A stretch of DNA of 64,000 nt from Halocatena marina (GCF_025913575.1 NZ_CP109785.1:186001-250000); one strand, 5' to 3'. Counted from the stretch's first letter, positions 8,543 through 17,657 are shown. Notes: generated by a model from the letters alone, not told the origin. A program made the numbers and translations.

Positions 8543-9237
8543 GCCAGAGTCGCTTTCTTATTCGATTCAACGACAACGTCGAGGAACTCCATCTCAGCAT
8601 CTGGACAAGTTTTCGAGATCAAGTCATAGGCTCGACGACAAGCTGCTCGATTATAATCTTCAGAAGTTTTTCGATTGCCACGTGCCACTAGCAATACTTC
8701 ATTCGTCAAATCAGTGACTCTAAACTTTTCGGCATCTCTCGTTACTTCACCGAATAACGCGAGCATATGATCGTCGGTGCCGTATACGAGATCGCCAGAT
8801 TGGGCCACAATGTACTCATCGTGGAAAATTGGGAGGAAACGCTCTCCACCACTCGCTCGCTGGATGATTACATCTCCACCCAGGGTTGCAGCATCATGCA
8901 TCCCAAGGCTTACACCAAACTCAGCACTCGCAATATTGTATGCGTCGACGACGTTGTTGCGCCTCTTGAGTCCTTTCTTCTCGACGATTTTCACGAGTTG
9001 TTCTCCGGAGGGAGTTTGATCGGGGTAACCGATCTTCGAGAAAAACTCATGAAATTGTTTCACCTCTGGCTTATCAAGTATTGCATCGAGGTTGTCGTTT
9101 ACTATCTTTTCAACTTTATTGATATCTCCGTCTAATTCGGGTGCCCCTATTTGGACATCAAGCCCTCGTATACGGCAGCCAACCGGACTTACGATACCCA
9201 AGTCATGGGCATCTTGTTTGACAACTATTTGGTTCAT
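8539..9237 (-). CDS. B3/4 domain protein (tRNA-editing-like)
   Basis: 232 residues. The central part (KKGLKRRNNVVDAYN, then FGVSLGMHDAATLGGDV and a following RASGGERFLPI) matches the B3/4 fold found in the beta subunit of phenylalanyl-tRNA synthetase, where it hydrolyses mischarged Tyr-tRNA(Phe). Stand-alone B3/4 proteins are widespread, but their substrates are mostly unknown. GGGGA lies a few bases before the ATG at 9237 and would serve as a ribosome binding site. It converges on the XRE regulator and shares that gene's A+T-rich composition, suggesting the two were acquired together. Confidence 0.85.
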   Translation of the reverse strand: MNQIVVKQDAHDLGIVSPVGCRIRGLDVQIGAPELDGDINKVEKIVNDNLDAILDKPEVKQFHEFFSKIGYPDQTPSGEQLVKIVEKKGLKRRNNVVDAYNIASAEFGVSLGMHDAATLGGDVIIQRASGGERFLPIFHDEYIVAQSGDLVYGTDDHMLALFGEVTRDAEKFRVTDLTNEVLLVARGNRKTSEDYNRAACRRAYDLISKTCPDAEMEFLDVVVESNKKATLA

Positions 9238-9362
9238 TGTATCCCCTTTACGTTCATTTATATCTCTAAGTTCTCCCTTAGTATACTTTTTGATAGTTTC
9301 CGAACATCACAATCATGCACCGATATCCGTGTTTTCAGTCCTCTAACCGGTGAGCGATTATT

Positions 9363-10613
9363 TTATATCGGATTTCCAAAACAATAGACGTTTTCCGCGC
9401 TCGTGATTTCAACGTCGAGAACGTCCCCCGGTTCGATACCGTGTTCGCTAGCGTTCGTAATGACAACTTGTCGGTATGCTTCATCGTAACACTGCACTGA
9501 ATCTCCAGTTCCCGGCTGAACGACAAGTACCTCATGACGTTCACCAACCATCTCGCCATACGCATCGCCCACGATCTCCATTTTCAGCTCAACCATCTCA
9601 GACGAGCGTTCTTTTTTGAGTGTTCCTCCGAGACCTTTCAGTTGAGCGGCATCAGTATCCGGTCGCTTTGAAAACCGCGTTACATTGATCTTTTCAGGGC
9701 GGACTTCTCGCATCAGTGCGAGGCTCTGCTCGTGATCAGTGTCCGTTTCGGTCGGGAAACCGACGATGAAATCCGTCGAAAGTGTCCAGTGATCGAGTGC
9801 GGCATCAAACGTTTCAACGACCTCGACGAACTCCCGAACCTGATGTTGACGGCGCATCTCACCAAGAACAGTGTTACTCCCGGACTGAACAGGAGCATGA
9901 ATGAAGTTGTACAATTTCTCGTTTTCGGCAAATACTCGTGCGAGTTCCTCACGGATACCGTGTAATCCTTTCGGGTTTGCCATACCGACGCGGATGCGGA
10001 ACGTTCCGTCAATCTCACAGATGCGTTCGAGGAGCGTGTGTAGTTTTCGTTCGCCCCCGTCCCAGCCGTAAACGCCAGTGTCTTGCCCCGTGATGCGAAT
10101 CTCCTTTGCACCCGCGTGGACGAGTGCGCGAGCCTTCTCGACGTTCTCTTCGACGGACGGGCTGTCGATCTTCCCGGTTGCTTGCTTTGTGATGCAGTAC
10201 GAACAGTCGCTCATGCAACCCCGGGCAATCGGAAGGATACCAATGACACCGTCGAGAACTGGCTCGGTATCCGGTGTCGTCGTCGGACACTCGCCGTTTA
10301 GAACGGCGTTCGGAACAGCATCCCAGTGGAGAATATCGGCATCGACGCCAGCTTCATTAAATGTTTCACCCTGTGCGAGCGCCATACAGCCAGTAACAAT
10401 GAGATCTGCTGTCGCTTCTTCGAGCTCTTTGGCCCGTTTGAGCATGTTGCGCTCAGTTTTCTCCACGACGGTACAGGTGTTGAGAATTGCCACGTCGGCT
10501 TCCTCGGGGCCGTTCGCACGGTGATGGCCTCCATCGCGGAGCAGTTGCTCTATCTGACGGCTCTCGCCACGGTTGGCAGTGCAACCGTACGTCTCGATGT
10601 GATAGCGGGCCAT
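9363..10613 (-). CDS. mtaB: tRNA t6A37 methylthiotransferase (MtaB/e-MtaB type)
   Basis: 416 residues, full length for the archaeal/eukaryotic branch of the MiaB family. It adds a methylthio group to threonylcarbamoyladenosine at position 37 of tRNAs decoding ANN codons. The N-terminal UPF0004 domain begins with YHIETYGCTANRGES and has further cluster cysteines in NTCTVVEKTE and TGCMALAQGE; the radical-SAM cluster motif CMSDCSYC lies near residue 135; a C-terminal TRAM domain binds RNA (GERHEVLVV). It stands alone, divergent from a zinc-ribbon mini-gene. Confidence 0.93.
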   Translation of the reverse strand: MARYHIETYGCTANRGESRQIEQLLRDGGHHRANGPEEADVAILNTCTVVEKTERNMLKRAKELEEATADLIVTGCMALAQGETFNEAGVDADILHWDAVPNAVLNGECPTTTPDTEPVLDGVIGILPIARGCMSDCSYCITKQATGKIDSPSVEENVEKARALVHAGAKEIRITGQDTGVYGWDGGERKLHTLLERICEIDGTFRIRVGMANPKGLHGIREELARVFAENEKLYNFIHAPVQSGSNTVLGEMRRQHQVREFVEVVETFDAALDHWTLSTDFIVGFPTETDTDHEQSLALMREVRPEKINVTRFSKRPDTDAAQLKGLGGTLKKERSSEMVELKMEIVGDAYGEMVGERHEVLVVQPGTGDSVQCYDEAYRQVVITNASEHGIEPGDVLDVEITSAENVYCFGNPI

Positions 10614-10723
10614 CGCTTGTCCGCCAATCCGGCCTGTGGAGGGAAAAACACGACGCTTCGACCTTCACTGAGCGGGATGAACACTTAGAAAGCATGAAGT
10701 GACGTGGCCATCCATGATGCGAT

Positions 10724-10897
10724 ATGAGCCTCGAAATCACTCACTATTGCCCGTCCTGTGATGAGGAACACACGTTCTATCGCACGGCGAGTACGCTTGT
10801 CCATCTCGGTGAGAAAACGAAATGGAGCTGTACCGAGTGTGAGTACGGCTTCGTCAAAATCGACAGCATCGAATCGGACGCAGATATCACAGCCTAA
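10724..10897 (+). CDS. Small zinc-ribbon protein
   Basis: 57 residues, read directly from the sequence. It has CPSC at residues 9-12 and CTEC near 37-40, a one-zinc ribbon with an aromatic-rich spacer. Similar mini-proteins are found throughout haloarchaea. No functional context: it sits between mtaB (divergent) and trkH (convergent). Confidence 0.75.
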   Translation: MSLEITHYCPSCDEEHTFYRTASTLVHLGEKTKWSCTECEYGFVKIDSIESDADITA

Positions 10898-11001
10898 CTA
10901 GAACATCGTATCTGTTGTTGATTTCGACGCTGCTTCGATTCTCGAATAGCTCTGTTCTCCGTTATACTCGATTTCACCTACGAGCGAGAACTACTCACGA
11001 C

Positions 11002-12552
11002 TTAGGTGCGCCAATAGGCTGGTGTAAGGAGCACGAGCACCGGCAGGATTTCGAGTCGTCCGACCCACATCAGAAACACCATAAACAGCTTCGAGGTTGC
11101 CGGAAATGGGAGGTAACTATTCATCGGACCGACTTCGCCAAAGCCTGGCCCGACGTTACCAAGCGTAGCAGCGACGGCACTCATCGCTTCGAATGCGGTC
11201 ACTTGATGGCCGACCCGCCACGCGTCCGCAATCACGAAAATGATAGCAACAAAGAAGAATACGAGATACAGCAGGGTAAATCCATAGATTCCTCGAATGG
11301 CCCGTTCATCGAGCGCTCGTCCACCTAGTCGGACCGGTGAGACCGCCTCTGGGTGTACAGTAGTGAACAGCTCTCGCCGGATGGATTTGATGATCACTAC
11401 CCAACGGACAATTTTGACCGCGCCACCGGTTGAACCTGCAGATCCGCCGATGAACATCGCAAACAACAGTATGTACTTGGCGGGGTCACTCCAGGTGTTG
11501 AAATCCATGTTAGCATAGCCCGTTGTCGTGACGATAGAAACGATCTGAAATGTCGCATGGCGTGCTGAATCTTCGATTTCACCGACGATCGGCGGAACGT
11601 TCGTCGTGGTTGTTTCAATACCTGTGCCAACGAAGAGGAGTCCAGTAACAACAGCAGTGAGAGCGGCAAGAACGCCGACGTACGCCCGGAATTCAGTATC
11701 ACGGGTTAGCCGCTCTGGCTCGCCGTTGAAAACGTGCCAGAACAGTGCGAAGTTCGTCCCTGCAGCGACCATGAAGGGAATGATTGCCCACTGAACCGCA
11801 GCTGAGAACGCCTCGATAGAGCGAGCCTCGGGTGAAAATCCACCCGTCGGCATCGTCGTAAGTGGATGAGCAACAGCATTGTACAGGCCCATGTTCGGAG
11901 CCAACCCAGCGAGGTGGAGTCCGTACAGAAGCGCCATTTCGGCGACGGTGAATCCGAGATACGCCAGCCAGAGTACGCGCGCAGTCTCGGCGATACGGGG
12001 GGTAAGCTTCTGAATGCCAGGTCCCGGAGCTTCGGCGTCCATCAGCTGTGCCCCTCCAACTGAAAGCTCCGGAAGAATGGCGACCGCAAGAACGATGATT
12101 CCCATTCCTCCGAGCCATTGGGTGAGCTGACGCCAGAGCATGATGGCGTGCGAATGGTCCGCGAGCGAGATACTGCCCATCACTGTTGCACCCGTGGTAG
12201 TGAAGCCACTCATCGACTCGAACAGCGCATTTTCGGGCTGTGCGAGTGTCGACTCGGTGCCGACGACTCCCGCAATCAGATACGGAACCATTCCGACGAG
12301 GGCAACGACTAACCATGTCAGCCCAACCATCAGGAACCCTTCACGCGCGCCTAAGTCGGGGTCGGGATCAATTCGCTCGAGAGCCACCCCTACCACGATG
12401 GTGAACAGAAAGGACACCGCAAATGTCGGTACATCCTCACCGTAGTAGAATCCAACTGCGAGCGGAATGAGAAACGTTCCGGAGAGGTATTTGATGACAG
12501 TTCCGACGAGACCGACGCTCGCCCGCCAATCAACGCGCAACCGCCAACTCAT
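11002..12552 (-). CDS. trkH: TrkH-family potassium uptake channel subunit
   Basis: 516 residues with about ten membrane segments arranged as four M-P-M units. The four selectivity-filter loops are visible: FTTTGATV (around residue 117), LTTMPTGGFS (around 240), VTTTGYANMD (around 348) and AATLGNVGPGFG (around 465). Together with TrkA it imports K+, the main compatible solute of haloarchaea. The start overlaps the trkA stop by four bases (ATGA), so the two subunits are made from one transcript. Confidence 0.95.
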   Translation of the reverse strand: MSWRLRVDWRASVGLVGTVIKYLSGTFLIPLAVGFYYGEDVPTFAVSFLFTIVVGVALERIDPDPDLGAREGFLMVGLTWLVVALVGMVPYLIAGVVGTESTLAQPENALFESMSGFTTTGATVMGSISLADHSHAIMLWRQLTQWLGGMGIIVLAVAILPELSVGGAQLMDAEAPGPGIQKLTPRIAETARVLWLAYLGFTVAEMALLYGLHLAGLAPNMGLYNAVAHPLTTMPTGGFSPEARSIEAFSAAVQWAIIPFMVAAGTNFALFWHVFNGEPERLTRDTEFRAYVGVLAALTAVVTGLLFVGTGIETTTTNVPPIVGEIEDSARHATFQIVSIVTTTGYANMDFNTWSDPAKYILLFAMFIGGSAGSTGGAVKIVRWVVIIKSIRRELFTTVHPEAVSPVRLGGRALDERAIRGIYGFTLLYLVFFFVAIIFVIADAWRVGHQVTAFEAMSAVAATLGNVGPGFGEVGPMNSYLPFPATSKLFMVFLMWVGRLEILPVLVLLTPAYWRT

Positions 12553-13883
12553 ACAGCTTTTGCCACCGCATCAACGACCGCTGTCTCGGCGAACAGTACA
12601 ACGTGGTCTCCGACTTCGATGACGGTGTCACCACGCGGTGTGATGAGCGTACCGTCACGGGTAATAGCCCCAACGGTCACACGTGCTGGCAGGTCGGCTG
12701 CGGATTCTCGGATCGGCTGCCCTGTGAGAACACTGTCGGCATCGACTTCGATTTCGAGCACCTCTGCTCGGTCGTGTTCGATGAGTGCGACGTTTTCTGT
12801 GTCGCTGTCACGCGTAAATCGAATGATCTCTTCAGCTGTTGCATCGCGTGGATTCACCGCTGCACCAACTCCCACCGCCTCGAAGAGGTCAGTGTACGCA
12901 GCGGTTTCGACGAGCGAAATCGTTCGATCGACGCCGATTCGGGATGCGAGTAACGAGGAGAACAAGTTCTTCTCATCCGATTCGAGCGCGGCAATCGCTA
13001 CGTCTGCGTCGCCGACGTGTTCGCGGTTGAGAAACTCTCGATCCGTAGCATCGCTTTTCATCACGGTCGTTCCGGCGAGCATCTCGGCGAGTTCACGGGC
13101 GCGGTCGGGGTCGTGCTCGATCAATCGTGGACGGAGACCGCGATCTTCGAGTAACTGTGCGATCTGGACTGCTGCCTCACTTCCGCCAACGATGACAACG
13201 TCCCGATTCGCGCTGTCGTTGTCGCGCGCGAGATCACCAGCGAAAGCATGCGTGCTCTCGGGACTCCCGATCACGATCAGGTCGTCGTCGGCTTCGATGA
13301 CCGTCTCCCCTTCGGGAATGATGACATCTCCATCACGGAATATGGCTGCGAACGTCAACTCTACGAAACAATCGACCTCGGCGACGGTTTGTCCAGCCAC
13401 TGGACTGCCTTTGGGGACTCGGAACTCTGCCATGAGAACTTTCCCTCCGGCGAAGACATCGACGTCCTGAGATGCTGGCAGTCCGATAATTCGAACGATT
13501 GTCTCGGCGGCCAGAAGATTGGTACAAACCATAAAGTCGACGCCAAACGCGCCACCAGAGCGCTTCCACGTATCGAGGTAGTGCGTTCGCTTCACTCGGG
13601 CAATCGTGAATGCATCACTCACTGTCCTTGCTGTCGCGCAGGCCACGATGTTGGTCTCGTCGTCATCAGTACTAGAAATAAACAAGTCTGCATCTTCGAC
13701 CTCGGCCTCTTGGAGCGTTGAGAGCGACACGCCGTCGCCTTCAATGGCGAGTACATCGAGCGAATAGGTGAGCGCATCGACTCGCGCCGTGTCTTTATCG
13801 ATGACGATGACCTCGTGATCTTCGTCGAGGTTTGCAGCGATTGAGGATCCAACTTGACCTGCCCCAATGATGACCACGCGCAT
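12549..13883 (-). CDS. trkA: TrkA, nucleotide-binding regulator of the Trk channel
   Basis: 444 residues from the ATG at 13883; the frame is open to 13961, but MRVVIIGAGQVG is the standard beginning. It has two Rossmann/RCK modules, each followed by a TrkA-C domain. The first dinucleotide motif GAGQVGSS is at residues 7-14. The second module has a degenerate motif (VGGSEAAVQ near 225). It gates TrkH in the cytoplasm in response to NAD(H) or nucleotides. TrkA-C domains of this family can bind c-di-AMP in other organisms; with dacZ 2 kb away this is a reasonable but untested link. Confidence 0.93.
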   Translation of the reverse strand: MRVVIIGAGQVGSSIAANLDEDHEVIVIDKDTARVDALTYSLDVLAIEGDGVSLSTLQEAEVEDADLFISSTDDDETNIVACATARTVSDAFTIARVKRTHYLDTWKRSGGAFGVDFMVCTNLLAAETIVRIIGLPASQDVDVFAGGKVLMAEFRVPKGSPVAGQTVAEVDCFVELTFAAIFRDGDVIIPEGETVIEADDDLIVIGSPESTHAFAGDLARDNDSANRDVVIVGGSEAAVQIAQLLEDRGLRPRLIEHDPDRARELAEMLAGTTVMKSDATDREFLNREHVGDADVAIAALESDEKNLFSSLLASRIGVDRTISLVETAAYTDLFEAVGVGAAVNPRDATAEEIIRFTRDSDTENVALIEHDRAEVLEIEVDADSVLTGQPIRESAADLPARVTVGAITRDGTLITPRGDTVIEVGDHVVLFAETAVVDAVAKAV

Positions 13884-14211
13884 GTTACTGCCCTCGGACC
13901 ATATCGTGGAGTGAGCGTGCCTGGGTAAGTGGATTACTATTCTGAAAGCAGCAATTTGCACGAGTACGCTCGAATTCGTGGCATCAATGCGTGAGTTCTG
14001 ATGAGCAGGACTGTTCGAAACACGGTATCACACATCTGCCATTTTTCGCGCTGAACGAATGGAAGGGCGTATAACACGTTACTTTGGGACTTTCTAATTT
14101 ATGGTAATCTCTCTTGATTGAGGCAACTGGTAAAACCGCCTGACGCACGTATTCTTTGTAGAATGTTACCAATCAGCACGATACCCCCATTAATCTTCCG
14201 GTTACTGAAAG
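13884..14211. other. Intergenic region between trkA and a small gene
   Basis: About 330 bases with no convincing reading frame. It carries the divergent promoters of trkA and of the gene at 14240. No repeat or RNA structure was recognised. Confidence 0.5.
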
Positions 14212-14219
14212 CTTATATT
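14212..14219 (+). promoter_or_regulatory. TATA-like box of the gene at 14240
   Basis: CTTATATT is centred about 25 bases before the ATG at 14240, consistent with a leaderless transcript and favouring 14240 over the downstream ATG at 14270. Confidence 0.5.
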
Positions 14220-14239
14220 ATCTTGTGCTATAGTAACGC

Positions 14240-14428
14240 ATGGAATCAACAGGCCCGGCAGAAAAGATAATGAGTACACGAACATACGACAGCACGGACG
14301 GTGAGGATACCGAATGGGAATGCATCGTCCTTGAGCTCGAAGACGGTGACGTAGTGATGTACGATCCAAGCAATCATTGCGCGTGGGTACAGTCCGACGC
14401 ATCGATGGACATCAGTTCGCAGGTGTAG
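14240..14428 (+). CDS. Small acidic haloarchaeal protein
   Basis: 62 residues (52 if the ATG at 14270 is used). It is very acidic, with a compact core (WECIVLELEDGDVVMYDP, then HCAWVQSDASMDI) that looks like a conserved haloarchaeal mini-family; I know no function for it. It lies 41 bases upstream of the flavin oxidoreductase in the same direction, so the two may share a transcript. Confidence 0.65.
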   Translation: MESTGPAEKIMSTRTYDSTDGEDTEWECIVLELEDGDVVMYDPSNHCAWVQSDASMDISSQV

Positions 14429-14469
14429 GCTACCAAACATCTAAGCGGTTGGCTGGTCGCTGTTTTACT

Positions 14470-15876
14470 ATGATGCAGATTGTCGTCATCGGCGCATACG
14501 GCAGCGCTGGCGTCGCCGTCGCCACAGAACTCGCAGACAAGGGCGAGGTTGTAGATGAGGAGGTGAAACTCACACTGGTGGATGACGGCGATCCTGGTGG
14601 TGGTCTCTGTATCCTCCGAGGATGTATGCCGTCGAAAGAGGTGCTTTCGGCAGGTGCGCATCGATATCAAGCCCGACACGACGATCGCCTCGTCGGGTCG
14701 CGTCCCGATGTTGACCTCGAACATACCGTTGCAACGAAAAACGAGCATATCTCAAACTTCGCGGCTCATCGTCGTTCGACCGTTCAGGAGCTCTCTGAGC
14801 GCGACAATGTCGAATTCATTCACGATACTGCACAGTTCGTCGACGACCACACGATACGCGTCGGTGAACGGGAGATAGAAGCCGATTACGTCGTCATTGC
14901 AACTGGCTCGACGCCGAAGATTCCCGAACTCGATGGGATCGACGCGGTTGAATTCATGACCAGCGCTGATGTGCTCGATGCTACTACTCTTCCTGACTCG
15001 GGTATCGTCATGGGATTTGGCTACGTTGGTATCGAGCTCGTTCCATACCTTGTCGAGGCAGGCGGGATGGATCTTACTGTCGTTGAGCACGACGATCGTC
15101 CACTCGACGAGGCTGATCCTCCATTCGGTGACGAACTCATGTCCATCTACCGCGAAGAGTTCGACATTGAGATTCTCACGAACACGCACGAACGTGCTAT
15201 CGAGTCGACGAACGACGGTATTCGAATGCTCGTCGATCAAGACGGTTCGGAACGAACGATTGAGGCAGAGAAGCTGTTCGTATTCACCGGTCGCCAACCT
15301 GAACTCGCCGGGCTCGGTCTCGAACACACTGCGCTCGAACCAGATGATGATTGGGTAACTGACACAATGCAGGCTCGTGACGATGAGCGAACGTTCGTTG
15401 TCGGTGATGTAAACGGTAAGGAACCCATTCTCCACGTCGCAAAAGAACAGGGATATCGAGCCGCTGAGAACATTCTCCGCCACCGAGATGGTCGCAGTCT
15501 TCGTCCATACGAGAACGTCACACACCGCGTGATTTTCGCCGGACTCGGTGTCTATCCTATCGCTCGTATTGGCCACACGGCTACTTCTGCCCGCACAGCG
15601 GGCATCGACCACACTGTTATCGATCGGCAGGCAAGCGACGATGGCGTCTTCCTCACAAAAGATGCAGCCTCAGGTCTCGCGCGGCTTATCGTCAGTGCCG
15701 ATGGGACTGTGATCGGATATCAAGGAATGCATCTCCACGCGGATGTGATGGCAAAGACAATGCAGATCGTCGTCGAACGCGGTATGGATGTCCACGAGAT
15801 CCCCGACCGAGCGTATCACCCGACAACTCCCGAAATCATCGACGGACTCCTCCGAGCAGCGAAGCAAAAACTGTAG
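14470..15876 (+). CDS. Pyridine nucleotide-disulfide oxidoreductase (dihydrolipoamide dehydrogenase-like)
   Basis: 468 residues from the ATG at 14470 (a second ATG follows directly). The order is FAD domain, NAD(P) domain, dimerisation domain. The redox-active pair is C-x4-C in GGLCILRGCMPSK at about residues 52-57. The second FAD motif (VGDVNGKEPILHVA) is clear. The first dinucleotide motif is unusual, GAYGSAG instead of GxGxxG. There are no lipoate-enzyme genes nearby, so the substrate is open: mercuric-, coenzyme- or thiol-reductase activities are all possible. The C-terminus lacks the usual HxHPT signature in exact form but has AYHPTTPEI, where the catalytic His-Pro is expected. Confidence 0.85.
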   Translation: MMQIVVIGAYGSAGVAVATELADKGEVVDEEVKLTLVDDGDPGGGLCILRGCMPSKEVLSAGAHRYQARHDDRLVGSRPDVDLEHTVATKNEHISNFAAHRRSTVQELSERDNVEFIHDTAQFVDDHTIRVGEREIEADYVVIATGSTPKIPELDGIDAVEFMTSADVLDATTLPDSGIVMGFGYVGIELVPYLVEAGGMDLTVVEHDDRPLDEADPPFGDELMSIYREEFDIEILTNTHERAIESTNDGIRMLVDQDGSERTIEAEKLFVFTGRQPELAGLGLEHTALEPDDDWVTDTMQARDDERTFVVGDVNGKEPILHVAKEQGYRAAENILRHRDGRSLRPYENVTHRVIFAGLGVYPIARIGHTATSARTAGIDHTVIDRQASDDGVFLTKDAASGLARLIVSADGTVIGYQGMHLHADVMAKTMQIVVERGMDVHEIPDRAYHPTTPEIIDGLLRAAKQKL

Positions 15877-15927
15877 TTCCCGGTGTGAACGTTGGACCTT
15901 GTCTCCTGTTATAACATGAATTCGACA

Positions 15928-15942
15928 TAATCCGAAGGATTA
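15928..15942. promoter_or_regulatory. Inverted repeat TAATCC-GAA-GGATTA
   Basis: Perfect six-base arms about 100 bases before dacZ and 50 bases after the preceding stop. A further GGATTA follows at 15964. It could be an operator for dacZ or a structure at the end of the upstream transcript. Confidence 0.3.
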
Positions 15943-16040
15943 ATTGTGGACTTTGGTCTATATGGATTAACCATCGTTAGGATCTGACGGCCGGAAAGGT
16001 TTTCCCGTATCGCCACTCCATCGACTATAGAGACACAATT

Positions 16041-16853
16041 ATGTCAGGGTTGGGGGATTTAGTGTCGAATATAATTGGGGACGCAGATGCTGTCTTTTTG
16101 TTCTCGCCGAGTGCTGCTAATCATGAAACGTTTGTTCATGGAACGGATGTTCCTATTGTCGTCGTTGCAGAAGAAAATAACGTCGATGCGGAAGCGTTCG
16201 TTGAGTTACCAATCGAGTTCACTAACATCACAGAGCGTATCCGGTTCGGTTTAGAAGGTGGTGTCGATCACGGCCACATTGACAGCGGCACCATTGTCCT
16301 TTGTGCGATGAACCTCTTCGATGATAGTGTGGATTCGTTAGTGCGTGTTCGTGCTGGTGAATTTACGCATACTGGAATTTATGATCTCTTCGTTAATTCC
16401 CGCGCTGAATCATCAGTCATCCGTAACGTACTCGAAGTCGTGATTGGGCTTGGAAAGAAGGGACAAAAAGGCAAACCAGTTGGAGCATTGTTTGTTGTCG
16501 GTGATGCGGGGAAAGTGATGAACAAATCCCGATCGCTGTCGTATAACCCATTCGAGAAATCACACGTTCATGTTGGGGATCCAATTGTTGATGTGATGTT
16601 AAAAGAGTTCTCTCGGCTCGACGGTGCATTCGTCATTTCTGATGCGGGTAAAATTGTCTCTGCGTACCGCTATCTCGAACCGTCGGCAGAGGGCGTTGAC
16701 ATCCCGAAAGGTCTCGGGACGCGCCATATGGCTGCAGGGGCGATCACGCGCGATACGAACGCCATCGCCATCGTCTTATCCGAGAGTGACGGACTAGTGC
16801 GAGCGTTCTCCGGTGGAGAGTTAATCTTTGAACTCGACCCGGAGGCATACTGA
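16041..16853 (+). CDS. dacZ: Diadenylate cyclase (c-di-AMP synthase)
   Basis: 270 residues. It makes cyclic di-AMP from two ATP molecules. The DAC domain fills the C-terminal half: DGA at residues 194-196 and RH at 228-229 in GTRHMAAGAIT, the catalytic and metal/ATP-binding motifs. The N-terminal 110 residues form the small archaeal domain seen in DacZ. In Haloferax volcanii DacZ is essential and c-di-AMP levels must be controlled, probably for osmotic balance. Here it is followed one base later by an MscS-like channel, so the two are an operon. Confidence 0.93.
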   Translation: MSGLGDLVSNIIGDADAVFLFSPSAANHETFVHGTDVPIVVVAEENNVDAEAFVELPIEFTNITERIRFGLEGGVDHGHIDSGTIVLCAMNLFDDSVDSLVRVRAGEFTHTGIYDLFVNSRAESSVIRNVLEVVIGLGKKGQKGKPVGALFVVGDAGKVMNKSRSLSYNPFEKSHVHVGDPIVDVMLKEFSRLDGAFVISDAGKIVSAYRYLEPSAEGVDIPKGLGTRHMAAGAITRDTNAIAIVLSESDGLVRAFSGGELIFELDPEAY

Positions 16854-16854
16854 G

Positions 16855-17640
16855 ATGGCACAGTCAGGTCCATTTGTCGGCAACGTACTGAACGAACTAT
16901 CGACTTCGGTCATTCCGGTTGTAGTGCTTATTACCGGCCTGCTGGTCGGTATCATCGCCGGTCGGTTGAGCCGCCGCCTTCTCACAGCGGCCGGGATTCC
17001 CGGAGCGGTCGAAGGAACGACGTTCGAGCGGACGGTCAATCGTCTTGGCACATCGACGGCCGGTCTCCTCTCGGGATTCATCACTCTCTTCGTCATCGCA
17101 CTCACGGTTGGACTGGCGTTGAGCATCGAGGGTGTCCTCGACACGAGATTCTACCTCCAACAGCTTCCGACATACCTGTTACGGGTGTTTGTCGCTGCGC
17201 TGGTGCTCATCATCGGACTGATCATTGGTGACAAAGCTGAGGTCGAGATCCGTGAACGGTTCCAAGATGTCAAGCTATCCGAGATGAGTCTGCTTCCTCG
17301 TCTGGCCAAGCACAGCATTATCTTTGTTGCTTCACTCATCGCACTCGCACAGCTCAAAGTGGAAACCGGGCCGCTCCTCGTTCTCTTCGGTGGATACGTC
17401 TTCGCTGTCGTCGTTTTCTCGGGTCTTGCGTTCAAGGATCTCCTCGCTGCGGGTGCTGCGGGACTGTATCTCATCCTCTCACAGCCCTACTCGATCGGAG
17501 ATACCATCGATGTCGACGGCAATCGGGGTATCGTTCAGGAAGTTGGTGTGTTCGTCACTCACATCGAAAACGATGATGAGGAGTTCATCCTCCCCAATCA
17601 TCTCGTGCTCCGTTCGGGCGTCATCCGTATTAGATCGTGA
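16855..17640 (+). CDS. Short MscS-like mechanosensitive channel
   Basis: 261 residues from the ATG at 16855. Four to five membrane segments are followed by the pore-lining helix (AFKDLLAAGAAGLYLILSQ) and the beta domain (QPYSIGDTIDVDGNRGIVQEV, ILPNHLVLRSGVI). It stops right after the beta domain and lacks the alpha/beta C-terminal vestibule of E. coli MscS. The gene begins one base after the dacZ stop. A role in releasing solutes on osmotic downshock, tied to c-di-AMP signalling, is inferred from this linkage. Confidence 0.88.
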   Translation: MAQSGPFVGNVLNELSTSVIPVVVLITGLLVGIIAGRLSRRLLTAAGIPGAVEGTTFERTVNRLGTSTAGLLSGFITLFVIALTVGLALSIEGVLDTRFYLQQLPTYLLRVFVAALVLIIGLIIGDKAEVEIRERFQDVKLSEMSLLPRLAKHSIIFVASLIALAQLKVETGPLLVLFGGYVFAVVVFSGLAFKDLLAAGAAGLYLILSQPYSIGDTIDVDGNRGIVQEVGVFVTHIENDDEEFILPNHLVLRSGVIRIRS

Positions 17641-17657
17641 GAATGCACCGAAACTGG

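Noticed and set aside
12619..13470. A 283-codon plus-strand open frame
   Set aside because: It lies entirely opposite trkA, whose product is conserved over its length; the translated frame is Ser/Arg-rich and without motifs.
14752..15612. A 286-codon minus-strand open frame
   Set aside because: It is antisense to the flavin oxidoreductase with its clear active-site motifs, and has no motif of its own.
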